Source: Chitinispirillaceae bacterium
Lineage (GTDB): Bacteria > Fibrobacterota > Chitinivibrionia > Chitinivibrionales > Chitinispirillaceae
Assembly: GCA_016927235.1 (NCBI GenBank)
Contig: JAFGNB010000355.1
Span: 1-54,047, forward strand
Length of the DNA stretch: 54,047 nucleotides
Reading direction: 5' to 3'
Shown: piece by piece, positions 10,894 to 19,898 of the stretch
Numbering within the stretch: the first letter of the stretch is position 1
Layout of the letters: each line of letters opens with the position of its first letter
Made by a program: the position numbers and the translations under genes
Notes under the pieces: generated by a model
What the model saw: only the letters and a program-made list of their open reading frames with translations
Database searches by the model: none
Told to the model about the DNA's origin: nothing

Positions 10894-13800
10894 ATGAACC
10901 GACACGCCCTTTCATACCGCATTGCGGCGATCGCCCTTACAGCGATGCTGCTTGGTGCAGTATGGAACAGCGCGTGGTGTCTCAAGCCCGTTAAAAAGGA
11001 CTTCTGGCACACGAAAGAGAACCTTATGTTGCGGTTGGGCGCCGAGTGGCATAAAATAGGCGTCCTTCAGAGAGAATCGGCGGCGATAGCCGATGTGCTC
11101 GCATCGATGCGCGACATCGAGCTCTACCCGACGTCGCTCACCGGGTACAACGAAGACAACCTTGTCAAATTCGATAAAGCGATCGAGACTCTCGAAAAAC
11201 AGAACCGGAAAATCGAAGAAAAAATCAACTCCTTCAAGGCGCCCCTTATCGATGCAATCGCCATTTTTCGTGAACTCGTCGTCGGAGAACCGGTGATAAG
11301 CATGTTTTCAACCCTTGAAAAAGCAAACCTCAGGCGCATCACCGAGATGCTTGAGGTTAAACACGATATCGATACGCTCTGGCGGCGGACCGACACCCTG
11401 CTTTCGGCAACGATGCGATCGATGAATATCGACACCGGAAAAACGGTCTCCGCCGGGCCGATTGAAGATGAATTCTTCTCGATTCTGAAAGCCAATCTCG
11501 GCTTGCAGGCAGAAAGCTATTATTCCCGGTTGAACGGTTTAAAAAACCGTTTAATAAAGCGAGCGACGGCAGACCAAGTGTCCGAAATGGTGCAGATCGA
11601 ACGGCACCACGTCAATCAGTACCTTACTGAGGGGAACCTTTCACTCGCGCGAAAAAAGATTGACGACGCGATCGATCGATTTTCCACGATTACCGACGTC
11701 AACGACTTTTATCTGTTTATGACGCGTGTGCTGTTTCAGGAGGGCGCCCATCGGAAAGTACTGGAGACGTTGCAGAAAATTCCCGATAATATACGGTACC
11801 TGCCGGTAAAGTTTCTTTTCCGCATTCAGAGCCTCTATGCGCTGCATGAGTATGCCGCAATTCTTGCCGACACAAATCAGTCCTATCTCTATGATTTAAG
11901 TGGGGCCGATCGAAATCTGGCGCTTTGGATTGTCATCGAGAGCGCGATCGTGCTCCGGAAGACCGAAAAAATCGAGCGTCTTGCCGCCCTCATCGACAGG
12001 GATAAACCGTATGGGCTTCATGTGGTGCATGCCCTCGCACGTTCATACCTTGCCGTAAAAGATGATACGACGGCGCTCTCCATTCTCGAACAGGCGAAAC
12101 AATACAAAATCACTACCGACGACGATCGTATGGCGTTGCAGGAAGTCAATATTGTCATCGCCCAGATCCATTACGAACGGGGTAATTACGATAAGGCGAT
12201 TGAACTGTTTTATAAGCATATGAACAACAGCACGCTTTTCGAACGTGCACTTTCAGGAATCGTATGGTGTTATTTACGTTCGGGCAGGTTTGAAAAAGCC
12301 GAAACCGCTCTGAGGAAACTGGTCAACCAGGCACCGGAAACGCCCTGGGGGGCCGAAGGCATTCTGATCCTTGCCCGACGCTATTTACAAATAGCATCAT
12401 TTGCATGGAAAAAACACTCCTTCGTCACGAAAGAGAAACAGCGTCTTACACGCATGCTCGAGCGCCTTGACACACTAGGCGACTCTACCTCGGACGATGG
12501 GCGCAATGCCGCGGATATCACATATGCGCGTAAAGAAATCGCGGCGCTTCTCAGCCGCGTCGGGCAGGAAAAAATTCCCGACTACGAAACGATCGCCGCC
12601 TATTATGAAAAAATCGACCGGCTTTGTGCATTCATCACGTCCCATTACTATACCGGGACTTTTCAGGAGGCCAGTTTCTCCGAGAACCGGGAGCGACTAC
12701 TCCATACGATCGACTCCCTCACCATAGAAATCGAACAGGCGAAAAACGCCGGTATGCAAACCCGCATGCTTTCGAATGCACCGCAGGAGAGGCTGAAAAT
12801 CAAAAATATCGTTGATCAGGCATCGATTTTCTCGTCAATCAGTATGATCGACCGTTACCGCTGGGAACGGGAATATATTGATTGGCGAAAGAGCAGGCTG
12901 AACGATGAGCGTGGATCCCGCAGCGATTCGACTGATCCGAAGAACGGCACTTCCGTCGCTGTTCGGTCGCCGGCGGATCGGTCGACGTCAAGGACAATGG
13001 ATTCGCTCCTGGCGAGTGAGGATGCCCTCCAGAAGCGATACTCGGCACTTCTTCAGGAGCGTATCGTGAGGCTGCTTTCCGCCGACCTTGACAGGCATGA
13101 CGCCTGTTATCTGAAATATCAGCTTGGAGAACTCTATTATCAGAAGGAAAATAACGATTACGCCCGTGCCTACGAACGGTTTGATAAGGCGGTGGAGCGC
13201 TTTGGTCGCGCCATGGAGCGATACCGAAACGGCGAACAGATCGAACTGCCTAAAGAGCCCTCTTCTCCGCTGCTGTGTCATGATAAAAGCATGAACATGT
13301 ACCGTGCCGCCATCGCATCGGATACGACTTCCCCCTTCTGTGCGGCGTCTCACTATAGTCTGGCATGGTGTTTTAACGACCTTGCGAAGTTTGACAGCGC
13401 CTATGCGCATATGCGGATCGTCGCTTCCCGCTATCCCGATAATCCTCACGCCGCTCAGGCCTGGATGTTCTGCGGTGAATATCATTTCGATAAAGGTAAT
13501 CTCAAGGAAGCGCTTGCCGCTTTTTATACCGTGATGAAATACCCGGAAAGCGAGTGGTTCGATGAGTCACTTTACAAGGTGGCCTGGACCCAGTACCGGC
13601 TTTCCAACCCGGAAAAAGCAATCAGTTCTTTTCTTGCGCTCGTTGATCTCGGGGAGGGCAAGTTCGGCCACTCGCTTCTTGAAAAAGAGTCGATGGATTA
13701 CATCGCCATCAGTTTCAGCGAGACCGATGTCTCCGGCGAGAAGGGACTTGAACGCGCGACCGCTTTCGCCAGAAGACTCGGTGATACAAAACGGGGGTGC

Positions 13801-14382
13801 CAGATACTTCACCGGCTGGCTCAGGTGTTTCGCGATCAGGGGCGTAACGATATGGCGAAAAAGGCGTATGAGCGTATTCTTTCCTCCTATCCGAACTACG
13901 AGAATAATCCGTTTGTGGAGGCGGAACTGTTGTCGGTACTGGAACGTGACGCATCCACCGAAATGTCAATCGATCAGAAATATATGTTTTTCAAGAAATA
14001 TCACCGTAAGAGCGCCTGGGCCAGGAGGCAGCCCGATTCCAGCCGCGCCGTCGCCGACAGCACCGCATCCAGAATGCTCTATGATGCCTCCATCAGTTAC
14101 CATCAGCTTGCATTGCAGAAAAATAACGACAGCCTCTATCATAAGGCGCTCGCATCCTATACCGATTATATCGGTTTCTATCCCCGTTCTCCATTGGCCA
14201 ATGAATGTCATTATAATCTTGCGGAAATACTTTTTTCACTCGGTAATTATCGCAAAGCAGCCGAAGAGTATATCGCCGTGTCCAAGCGTTATCCGGACAG
14301 CAAATATAAAGAGACCGCCGCATGGAACGCTATTGTGGCCTCACAGAACCTGTTGAAGATCGAAGCGTCGCCAGTACGGTAG
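10894..14382 (+). CDS. Giant exported TPR protein (1162 aa)
   Basis: A signal peptide (residues 1-29, core IAAIALTAMLLGAVW, ending SAWC) is followed by a long alpha-helical protein. The N-terminal 250 residues form coiled coils (IETLEKQNRKIEEKINSFK). From about residue 250, TPR-like helix pairs recur: IHYERGNYDKAIELFY, SLAWCFNDLAKFDSAYAHM, EYHFDKGNLKEALAAFY, LAEILFSLGNYRKAAEEYI and others. Such proteins act as periplasmic scaffolds. In the myxobacterial Glt machine GltI/AgmU is a comparable very long TPR protein, so an analogous role is plausible. The Cys at residue 29 does not sit in a convincing lipobox. It begins 15 bases after the barrel pair and is followed at 9 bases by a second TPR protein. 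Confidence 0.8.
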   Translation: MNRHALSYRIAAIALTAMLLGAVWNSAWCLKPVKKDFWHTKENLMLRLGAEWHKIGVLQRESAAIADVLASMRDIELYPTSLTGYNEDNLVKFDKAIETLEKQNRKIEEKINSFKAPLIDAIAIFRELVVGEPVISMFSTLEKANLRRITEMLEVKHDIDTLWRRTDTLLSATMRSMNIDTGKTVSAGPIEDEFFSILKANLGLQAESYYSRLNGLKNRLIKRATADQVSEMVQIERHHVNQYLTEGNLSLARKKIDDAIDRFSTITDVNDFYLFMTRVLFQEGAHRKVLETLQKIPDNIRYLPVKFLFRIQSLYALHEYAAILADTNQSYLYDLSGADRNLALWIVIESAIVLRKTEKIERLAALIDRDKPYGLHVVHALARSYLAVKDDTTALSILEQAKQYKITTDDDRMALQEVNIVIAQIHYERGNYDKAIELFYKHMNNSTLFERALSGIVWCYLRSGRFEKAETALRKLVNQAPETPWGAEGILILARRYLQIASFAWKKHSFVTKEKQRLTRMLERLDTLGDSTSDDGRNAADITYARKEIAALLSRVGQEKIPDYETIAAYYEKIDRLCAFITSHYYTGTFQEASFSENRERLLHTIDSLTIEIEQAKNAGMQTRMLSNAPQERLKIKNIVDQASIFSSISMIDRYRWEREYIDWRKSRLNDERGSRSDSTDPKNGTSVAVRSPADRSTSRTMDSLLASEDALQKRYSALLQERIVRLLSADLDRHDACYLKYQLGELYYQKENNDYARAYERFDKAVERFGRAMERYRNGEQIELPKEPSSPLLCHDKSMNMYRAAIASDTTSPFCAASHYSLAWCFNDLAKFDSAYAHMRIVASRYPDNPHAAQAWMFCGEYHFDKGNLKEALAAFYTVMKYPESEWFDESLYKVAWTQYRLSNPEKAISSFLALVDLGEGKFGHSLLEKESMDYIAISFSETDVSGEKGLERATAFARRLGDTKRGCQILHRLAQVFRDQGRNDMAKKAYERILSSYPNYENNPFVEAELLSVLERDASTEMSIDQKYMFFKKYHRKSAWARRQPDSSRAVADSTASRMLYDASISYHQLALQKNNDSLYHKALASYTDYIGFYPRSPLANECHYNLAEILFSLGNYRKAAEEYIAVSKRYPDSKYKETAAWNAIVASQNLLKIEASPVR

Positions 14383-14391
14383 GATTGACTA

Positions 14392-17300
14392 ATGACAATA
14401 TACGCCCGCATTTCTTCTTTCCCGGCAACCACCCGGCCGTTTACGGCGGCCGCGACCGGTGTAATGTCGGCGCTGCTTGCGGTATTGTATCTCGGATGCG
14501 GCGGTCCGCATGGACGGCTGGTTCAGAAGACCGGTCCCCAACCCTCGACTTCGGCCGCGATATCAGCCGGGGGAAAAGACGGCACGACCGCCGCCGCGGC
14601 CTCCGTTGCACGGACCGATTCCTTTCCGGTACTTTCCGCGGCATCACAACTGCTGGTCAAGGCATGCGACAATTACCTTGCAGTTAATCCCGAAAACCCA
14701 AAAGCCGTTGAAGTACTGACGATCAAGGGGTCGCTTTTTTTCAACAATAAATTGTATGATTCCGCAAGGGCCGTTTATCAGCGGATCATTTCAGAACATG
14801 CCGAAAGCAACTATGCCTTCGATGCTATCCGACTGATCGCCCAATCATTTTATGAAGAGAAACGTTTCGACGAGGCGGGAACATGGTATAAAAAACTCAG
14901 CGAAGCGGCTCCTGATGGCGTTGATAAATCAGAAGCCCTCGCCCGTATTGCCGAATCGATATTCCGCATGGCAGAAGTGCTCGAATCGCAAAGCCGGTTC
15001 AAGGATGCCGCCGAACAGTATGAACGTGTCGCCCTGGAGTATCCCGATGCGCGGATCGCTGATGTGTCGCTTTTTAATGCCGGTCTTGCCTATGAAAAAC
15101 AGGCGGAGTGGTCGCGGGCGATTCTTGTTTTTCAGCGGCTTATGGCGAAATACGACCAATCGAACCTGCTTCCGAAAACTCAGTTCCGAATTGCCAAATG
15201 CCATGAAAAATTGATGCAGTGGGATCTTGCCGCCGATACCTATCTACGGCTTACCGCGAAATTTCCGAAGGATGCACTGGCGCCCGCAGCCCTTTACAAT
15301 GCAGGATTCTGTTTCGAAAACCTCGAAAAATGGCCTGAATCAGCGGCGACTTTCGAAAAGATGGCCCAGCTTTTCCCGCAATCGGACGACGCCGCGGATG
15401 TGCTTTTCCGTGCGGGAGAGCTCTATGGAAAAATTAAGGACTGGGAGTCGGTAAGCCGGGTTACCCGGGTATTTTCAACACGCTTCGGAAACGATGAAAG
15501 CCGCATCATTCAGGCACTCTGCATGGACGGAATTGCGTTGTACATGCGTAACCGCAACGAAGACGCCGTCGACCGGCTCAATAACGCCGTTGAAACCTAC
15601 CGGAAAATGAAAAATCCCGGGACGATGAATGCCTACTATGCCGCAAAAGCGCTTTACACGATCGCCGAGATACATCATACCGCCATGAACACAATCGCCC
15701 TCGGCCATTCCCGCGAAAGATACAAAAAACAGCTTTCCGATAAATCCGACCGACTCGAGAAGGCGGTCGACGGCTATGCACGAGTTATTAAATTCAACAT
15801 CTCCGAATGGACGACACGATCAATTTTCCAGATCGGGCAGGCGTATGAGGACTTCGCCGTAGGCATTTTCAGCCAGGATCGGCAGTCGGGATTGCCGCTT
15901 GATAAACAGATCGCTTTCGAGCTGGGGATCGCTCAGGCGGTGGAAAAATATTTCATTGAAAAAGCGGTCTACTTTCATGAACGCAATGTCAAACTCGCCA
16001 TACAGGAAAAAATCGAGGACAAATTCATCCTGCAGTCACGTCAAAAGCTGACCTATCTCCCGGTGATCGCCGCGGAAAATTATCTTGCACTGGTGGAAAT
16101 CGCCCGCACCGCCCAGCACAGGGAACAGCTTGACGGCTTCTCGCTTATAGCTCGTAAATTACAGCTGTTCCAGAAAATCGCTCCGTTCCAGGAACGCGCC
16201 ATTGCGCTTTTCCTCAAATGCCTGGAACTGGGCACCACCTATCAGGAATTCAATGAATATTACCAGAAAGCGAGCGAATCGATAACCGGCATTTCCCTGT
16301 CGGTAGGCGAAACCTATGCCGACGTCGTTTCCATCGCGCGCGATGCGCCGATTCCCGATGGCTTTGACGATTACGAACGTTTCGTGTATAAATCGAAATT
16401 GCTCAAACAGATCGAGGGCTATGAAAACCAGGCGCTTGAAAATTATCTTAAAACCATCAAGATCGCCGAAGCCTATAAAATCGACGATCGCAGCGTCAGG
16501 GAGGCGAAAGAACGTATCGGGCAATTACTTTTCAACCGGGGATGGTGCTACGACCTTCTCTGCATCAACGCATTTAACGCTCCGCCGTATCCGCACAACA
16601 TTGACGAAGCGGAAAAAGAAGAGTACAAAGCGCGTTTTGAAGAAATCGGCCTGCGGTATCAGGAACAGGCGTTCGATATTTACAAAAATATACTCACTCT
16701 TTCGGCGCAATCCTACGCCGCGGGCGATTACGTGACCCATGCCTACGTACGCCTCTATCAGAACTTCCCTGATATCTTCGGTTCGCGTGAAGAACATATG
16801 ACGCAGACCGCCATCAGTTCCGGTTCACAGTGGCGTGTCCAATCCGATTCGACGTCACAATGGTTTTCATTACACTTCAACGACTCCTCATGGTATAAGG
16901 CACAACGGGCATCGATTCTTAAAAAACAGATTGAGGGGTTTCCCGGCAATATGCCGATACCGATGTGGTTCGGAAAAGGAACCCCCGATACGGCCGCCAC
17001 CTACCGACCGTATCAGACGGTCTTTTTCAGACGGACTTTTACATTGGATAAGATACCGCATAAAGCAACGCTGTTTCTGGCGACCCAGGGGCAACTTAAC
17101 GTGTATGTTAATGGTGAATATCTATTGACCGATTCGATGCCGTCATTTCCGTCGAATGCCCTTTCGTGCGACCTCATGGGAAAAATACGTGTCGGTACCA
17201 ACATTCTTGCAGTGAAAGTGACTGCGGCCGATAAGTTCGACCGTGCATTGTTCCCTTTGCTCCTCATGACCGTCGGAACGGATGTTCCCCTCCCGAAACC

Positions 17301-17406
17301 TCCCGGTTTCGAACGGCCGTTGTCCCCTGAGGAGGTCCGCATCGACCGCTACGCCTTTCCCCAACTGAAAAATTTCACCCTGCAGCCGACGGAGGCCTCA
17401 CGATGA
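14392..17406 (+). CDS. Giant TPR lipoprotein with C-terminal jelly-roll-like domain (1004 aa)
   Basis: The N-terminus ends in a lipobox, LAVLYLGC with Cys36, so the protein is probably lipid-anchored. TPR-like helix pairs run from about residue 80 to 800, with YbgF/BamD-like repeats such as AEQYERVALEYPDARIADVS, YNAGFCFENLEKWPESAATF and DAADVLFRAGELYGKIKDW. The last 150 residues change character to beta-strands: WFSLHFNDSSWYKAQRA, QTVFFRRTFTLDK, LNVYVNGEYLL, GTNILAVKVTA. This resembles the sugar-binding jelly roll found at the N-terminus of family 2 glycoside hydrolases. I infer a scaffold that can touch a glycan. It overlaps the next gene by ATGA. Confidence 0.82.
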   Translation: MTIYARISSFPATTRPFTAAATGVMSALLAVLYLGCGGPHGRLVQKTGPQPSTSAAISAGGKDGTTAAAASVARTDSFPVLSAASQLLVKACDNYLAVNPENPKAVEVLTIKGSLFFNNKLYDSARAVYQRIISEHAESNYAFDAIRLIAQSFYEEKRFDEAGTWYKKLSEAAPDGVDKSEALARIAESIFRMAEVLESQSRFKDAAEQYERVALEYPDARIADVSLFNAGLAYEKQAEWSRAILVFQRLMAKYDQSNLLPKTQFRIAKCHEKLMQWDLAADTYLRLTAKFPKDALAPAALYNAGFCFENLEKWPESAATFEKMAQLFPQSDDAADVLFRAGELYGKIKDWESVSRVTRVFSTRFGNDESRIIQALCMDGIALYMRNRNEDAVDRLNNAVETYRKMKNPGTMNAYYAAKALYTIAEIHHTAMNTIALGHSRERYKKQLSDKSDRLEKAVDGYARVIKFNISEWTTRSIFQIGQAYEDFAVGIFSQDRQSGLPLDKQIAFELGIAQAVEKYFIEKAVYFHERNVKLAIQEKIEDKFILQSRQKLTYLPVIAAENYLALVEIARTAQHREQLDGFSLIARKLQLFQKIAPFQERAIALFLKCLELGTTYQEFNEYYQKASESITGISLSVGETYADVVSIARDAPIPDGFDDYERFVYKSKLLKQIEGYENQALENYLKTIKIAEAYKIDDRSVREAKERIGQLLFNRGWCYDLLCINAFNAPPYPHNIDEAEKEEYKARFEEIGLRYQEQAFDIYKNILTLSAQSYAAGDYVTHAYVRLYQNFPDIFGSREEHMTQTAISSGSQWRVQSDSTSQWFSLHFNDSSWYKAQRASILKKQIEGFPGNMPIPMWFGKGTPDTAATYRPYQTVFFRRTFTLDKIPHKATLFLATQGQLNVYVNGEYLLTDSMPSFPSNALSCDLMGKIRVGTNILAVKVTAADKFDRALFPLLLMTVGTDVPLPKPPGFERPLSPEEVRIDRYAFPQLKNFTLQPTEASR

Positions 17407-17744
17407 ACAAGCGTGCCATGCGGCGGACGCAACGACGTCCGGATTTCCGGCGAATGCTTTCCATGACGGTAATCGCACTCTTCATCATGCTCCCCATGGA
17501 CGGTCCGGCTGCGACGGCGGCAGGTTCCGCCGACAGCACCGTCGTTGCCGAACAAGGGTATCGCATCGATCAACCGGGGACCATCACCTTTACCGTCGGT
17601 GTTAAAATAAGCGGCAAGGTTGAAAAACCGCAGGTAATGATTTTTTTACCGAAAGAAAAAACGCTCTACCGCAAAGAGGTGCTTACCCGTTCATTCTCCG
17701 ACGAGCTCAGCCAGCCCCTCCCCTTCACCCCGCTCATCAAGTAA
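17403..17744 (+). CDS. Small exported protein of unknown function
   Basis: A 113-residue product that starts in an ATGA overlap with the TPR lipoprotein gene. An arginine-rich start (RAMRRTQRRPDFRR) precedes a hydrophobic stretch (LSMTVIALFIMLPM) and an AxA-type cleavage region near ATAAGSA. The mature part of about 70 residues looks beta-rich (TITFTVGVKISGK, QVMIFLPKEKTLYRKEV). I do not recognise it. Its place at the end of the barrel/TPR operon and before the motor genes suggests a periplasmic accessory of the machine. Confidence 0.65.
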   Translation: MNKRAMRRTQRRPDFRRMLSMTVIALFIMLPMDGPAATAAGSADSTVVAEQGYRIDQPGTITFTVGVKISGKVEKPQVMIFLPKEKTLYRKEVLTRSFSDELSQPLPFTPLIK

Positions 17745-17763
17745 CGACTCACGGGGAGAGGGG
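17715..17763. other. GC-rich inverted repeat at the end of the TPR operon
   Basis: CCCCTCCCC (17715-17723) can pair with GGGGAGAGGGG (17753-17763) with a two-base bulge. The stem straddles the stop codon of the small exported protein. No T-run follows, so it is at best a weak or Rho-linked end or an mRNA-stability element. Confidence 0.35.
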
Positions 17764-17772
17764 TCGGAATTA

Positions 17773-17802
17773 TTGACAGCACACGCCACAGCATGATAGA
17801 CT
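17773..17802 (+). promoter_or_regulatory. Promoter for the ExbB/ExbD/STAS/TonB-like operon
   Basis: A perfect -35 TTGACA (17773-17778) and TAGACT (17797-17802) are separated by 18 bases. The leader to the ExbB-like start codon is about 80 bases. The motor genes can therefore be expressed apart from the upstream barrel/TPR genes. Confidence 0.6.
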
Positions 17803-17849
17803 ATCTGAGAGTTTGAACATATTGATTTTAAACAAAATTACCACTGTCT

Positions 17850-17861
17850 CTCATCGATGAG
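17850..17861. promoter_or_regulatory. Perfect 12-bp palindrome in the leader
   Basis: CTCATCGATGAG is a perfect palindrome 26 bases before the ExbB-like start codon. It could be an operator or a small RNA hairpin just before the AAGGAGG ribosome site. Confidence 0.35.
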
Positions 17862-17886
17862 GCGAAGTGTCTGGTAAGGAGGAAGG

Positions 17887-18519
17887 ATGGAAGCGATTGT
17901 TCGTTTTTTCAAGGAGGGCGGCGTCTGGATGTATCCGATCATTGTCGTATCGGCATTCGCGCTCGCCGTGATGCTCGAACGGCTTTTTTATTATTATATT
18001 CACTGCCGTATTAATGCCAAGGCGCTTCTGACACAGCTTACCCGAATGGTACGCAACGGCGACGTTGAAAAAGCACGTCAATTGTGCGCACGAACAAAAA
18101 CACCGCTCTCGTCGATCCTGGAATCGGCCCTCTGGCATTTCCAGCAGCAGGAGCCCGACCATGAAATACAGAATGCGGTCGATGAAATTGCACTGCGGGA
18201 ACTTCCGCGCATTCAGCGCCGGACCCATTATCTGTCACTGTTCGCCAACGTCGCGACCCTGATGGGGCTGCTCGGCACCATTTTCGGACTCCAAGAGGCA
18301 TTCGGCGCCCTTGCAGCCGCCGACCCGTCGCAAAAGGCGACCGTACTGGCGCGCGGTATCGCCATTGCCATGAACACCACAGCGCTGGGACTGCTTGTCG
18401 CCATTCCTTGCATGATACTGTTCTCGATTTTCGGATCAAAAGCAAACACCCTCATCGAAGAGATCGATGAGAGCTCGGTACGTCTGCTCAACTTTCTTTA
18501 TGCGCAGCGCCGATCATAA
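17887..18519 (+). CDS. MotA/TolQ/ExbB-family proton channel protein
   Basis: A 210-residue inner-membrane protein with the family layout: TM1 about 13-36, a cytoplasmic loop, TM2 about 115-137 and TM3 about 158-183. The signature GLLGTIFG is at 127-134, and TM3 carries the paired threonines of NTTALGLLVAIP. These proteins form the pentameric channel around an ExbD/TolR dimer and use the proton gradient. The start has AAGGAGGAAGG just upstream. Two ExbD-type genes and a TonB-like gene follow, as in Tol, Exb and AglRQS systems; two ExbD partners and TPR/barrel neighbours favour an AglR-like role over iron uptake. Confidence 0.93.
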   Translation: MEAIVRFFKEGGVWMYPIIVVSAFALAVMLERLFYYYIHCRINAKALLTQLTRMVRNGDVEKARQLCARTKTPLSSILESALWHFQQQEPDHEIQNAVDEIALRELPRIQRRTHYLSLFANVATLMGLLGTIFGLQEAFGALAAADPSQKATVLARGIAIAMNTTALGLLVAIPCMILFSIFGSKANTLIEEIDESSVRLLNFLYAQRRS

Positions 18520-18539
18520 CCTTCGAGGGAGCGCAAACG

Positions 18540-19055
18540 ATGTCCGACCGTCGTCCCGATAACGCCGCTCAACATCTTCATCAGGCCTTTCCAGCGACCA
18601 AACGGGCCAAAAAAGCGATCTCACGTGAGGTCGAGATGATCGACCTCGACGTTACGCCGGTAATGAACCTCTTCATGGTGCTTATACCGTTTCTCGTGTC
18701 AATGGCGGTCTTTACCCATATTGCCGCGATCGATTTTTCGCTTCCGCCTGCCCAAACCGAGGGAGATGCAGCGGAAGACAGCAAGGAACTCGATATTTCC
18801 ATCATTGTCACCTCGGGAGGGTTCCGTATCGTCGGCACCGGCAAAAAACTCGATATAGTCCCCCGGATACAGGGCCAATATCAGTTTGAAAAACTTCGCG
18901 TTCTGCTCAAAGCCATCAAGTTCGAATACCCGTCCCAGAAAAGCGTTGTGCTGGTACTCGAATCGGACATCCTTTACGATGATATCATCAAATTCATGGA
19001 TATATGCAGGGAATCCCAGTTTCCTGATATCGGTTTGTCGGGGGATATCGGATGA
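18540..19055 (+). CDS. ExbD/TolR-family protein lacking the usual membrane Asp
   Basis: A 171-residue ExbD/TolR-like protein: a basic N-terminus of about 38 residues, one TM helix (about 40-60) and a periplasmic domain with the usual SIIVTSGGFRIVG strand. In ExbD, TolR and MotB a TM aspartate carries protons (pattern TPFIDVM). Here the matching segment is DVTPVMNLFMVLIP, with Asn43 at that position. The start has GAGGGAG eight bases upstream. The gene overlaps the STAS gene by ATGA. I infer it may be a structural, non-protonating partner of the second ExbD at 19375. Confidence 0.9.
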   Translation: MSDRRPDNAAQHLHQAFPATKRAKKAISREVEMIDLDVTPVMNLFMVLIPFLVSMAVFTHIAAIDFSLPPAQTEGDAAEDSKELDISIIVTSGGFRIVGTGKKLDIVPRIQGQYQFEKLRVLLKAIKFEYPSQKSVVLVLESDILYDDIIKFMDICRESQFPDIGLSGDIG

Positions 19056-19378
19056 GCTTCAAGCTTAAAGTACGAAAAGCCGGATCAACGCCTGTACTGA
19101 TGATCGCCGGCGATATTACCGGAAACAACATCGGGAAAATCACTTCGAAACTCGAGAATATCCGGAGGATTTTCTCAGGGAAGATCGCCATCGATTTGAG
19201 CCAGACCACCTTCATCGACAGCCACGGCCTCGGGGTTTTCGTCTTCTTTTTCCGTCGTTTCTCGGAGGAAAACCGCCAGCTCTTGTTTCTCAAACCTTCA
19301 GATTTCATCATGGATCTTTTTTCCGGTTCCAACCTCAACAAGATTTTCACCATCATCGATAATGAAGAAAATTTATGA
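19052..19378 (+). CDS. STAS-domain protein (anti-sigma antagonist-like)
   Basis: A 108-residue single STAS domain. The key segment is IDLSQTTFIDSHGLGVFV, with Ser57 at the site that is phosphorylated in SpoIIAA-type antagonists. Free-standing STAS proteins normally act by partner switching with a serine kinase/anti-sigma factor or as scaffolds of signalling complexes. No such kinase is in the window. The gene lies between two ExbD genes and overlaps both by ATGA, so it is made with the motor parts. I infer a cytoplasmic regulator or assembly part of the motor; control of sigma-factor activity is the alternative. Confidence 0.9.
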   Translation: MSFKLKVRKAGSTPVLMIAGDITGNNIGKITSKLENIRRIFSGKIAIDLSQTTFIDSHGLGVFVFFFRRFSEENRQLLFLKPSDFIMDLFSGSNLNKIFTIIDNEENL

Positions 19379-19893
19379 GCTTCCCCGCATCGAAATCGTC
19401 ATCCAAACAATTGCGGAAATCCCGCGGGGGCCGCATGGTCAAGACATTCAGACCGCAGCTTACCTCCCTGATCGATGTCATGACCATTTTGCTTATCTAC
19501 CTATTGCAGAGTTTTTCCTCGGAAGGAGACATCGTCACCGTGCATAAAGACCTCATCCTTCCCGAATCGTCGGCAAAAAAGCCGCCGGAGCTGCGCGTTA
19601 CGCTCATCGTAAACAATACATACATACTTGCCGAGGATGTCAGGGTCGCCTCGGTTGACGAGGCGCTCTCTTCCGAAGCGTTGATCATCCCCGGGCTTTA
19701 CCAATGGCTCCAGTTAAGGCGTGAGGCCACCGAGAAAATCGAACAATACTCGACAAAAACGAAGTTCAAGGGGGAGATCACGATCCAGGGGGATAAAAGA
19801 ATCCGTTTCCGACTCCTTAAAAAAATCATGTACACGTGCGGCCAGCAGGGATACAACAATTTCTCGCTTGCCGTGAGGCGGCGGGAGGGATGA
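19375..19893 (+). CDS. ExbD/TolR-family protein with intact membrane Asp
   Basis: A 172-residue ExbD-like protein. The basic N-terminus precedes a TM helix holding PQLTSLIDVMTILLIYLL with Asp34 at the proton-carrying position. A periplasmic domain follows, ending with the GEITIQGDKRIRFRLLKKIM segment, like the C-terminal peptide-binding part of ExbD. It starts in an ATGA overlap with the STAS gene; an inner ATG at 19435 would give a shorter N-terminus and is a possible alternative. With the Asn-bearing ExbD at 18540 it probably forms a mixed pair inside the ExbB-like channel. Confidence 0.9.
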   Translation: MSFPASKSSSKQLRKSRGGRMVKTFRPQLTSLIDVMTILLIYLLQSFSSEGDIVTVHKDLILPESSAKKPPELRVTLIVNNTYILAEDVRVASVDEALSSEALIIPGLYQWLQLRREATEKIEQYSTKTKFKGEITIQGDKRIRFRLLKKIMYTCGQQGYNNFSLAVRRREG

Positions 19894-19898
19894 GCAGC

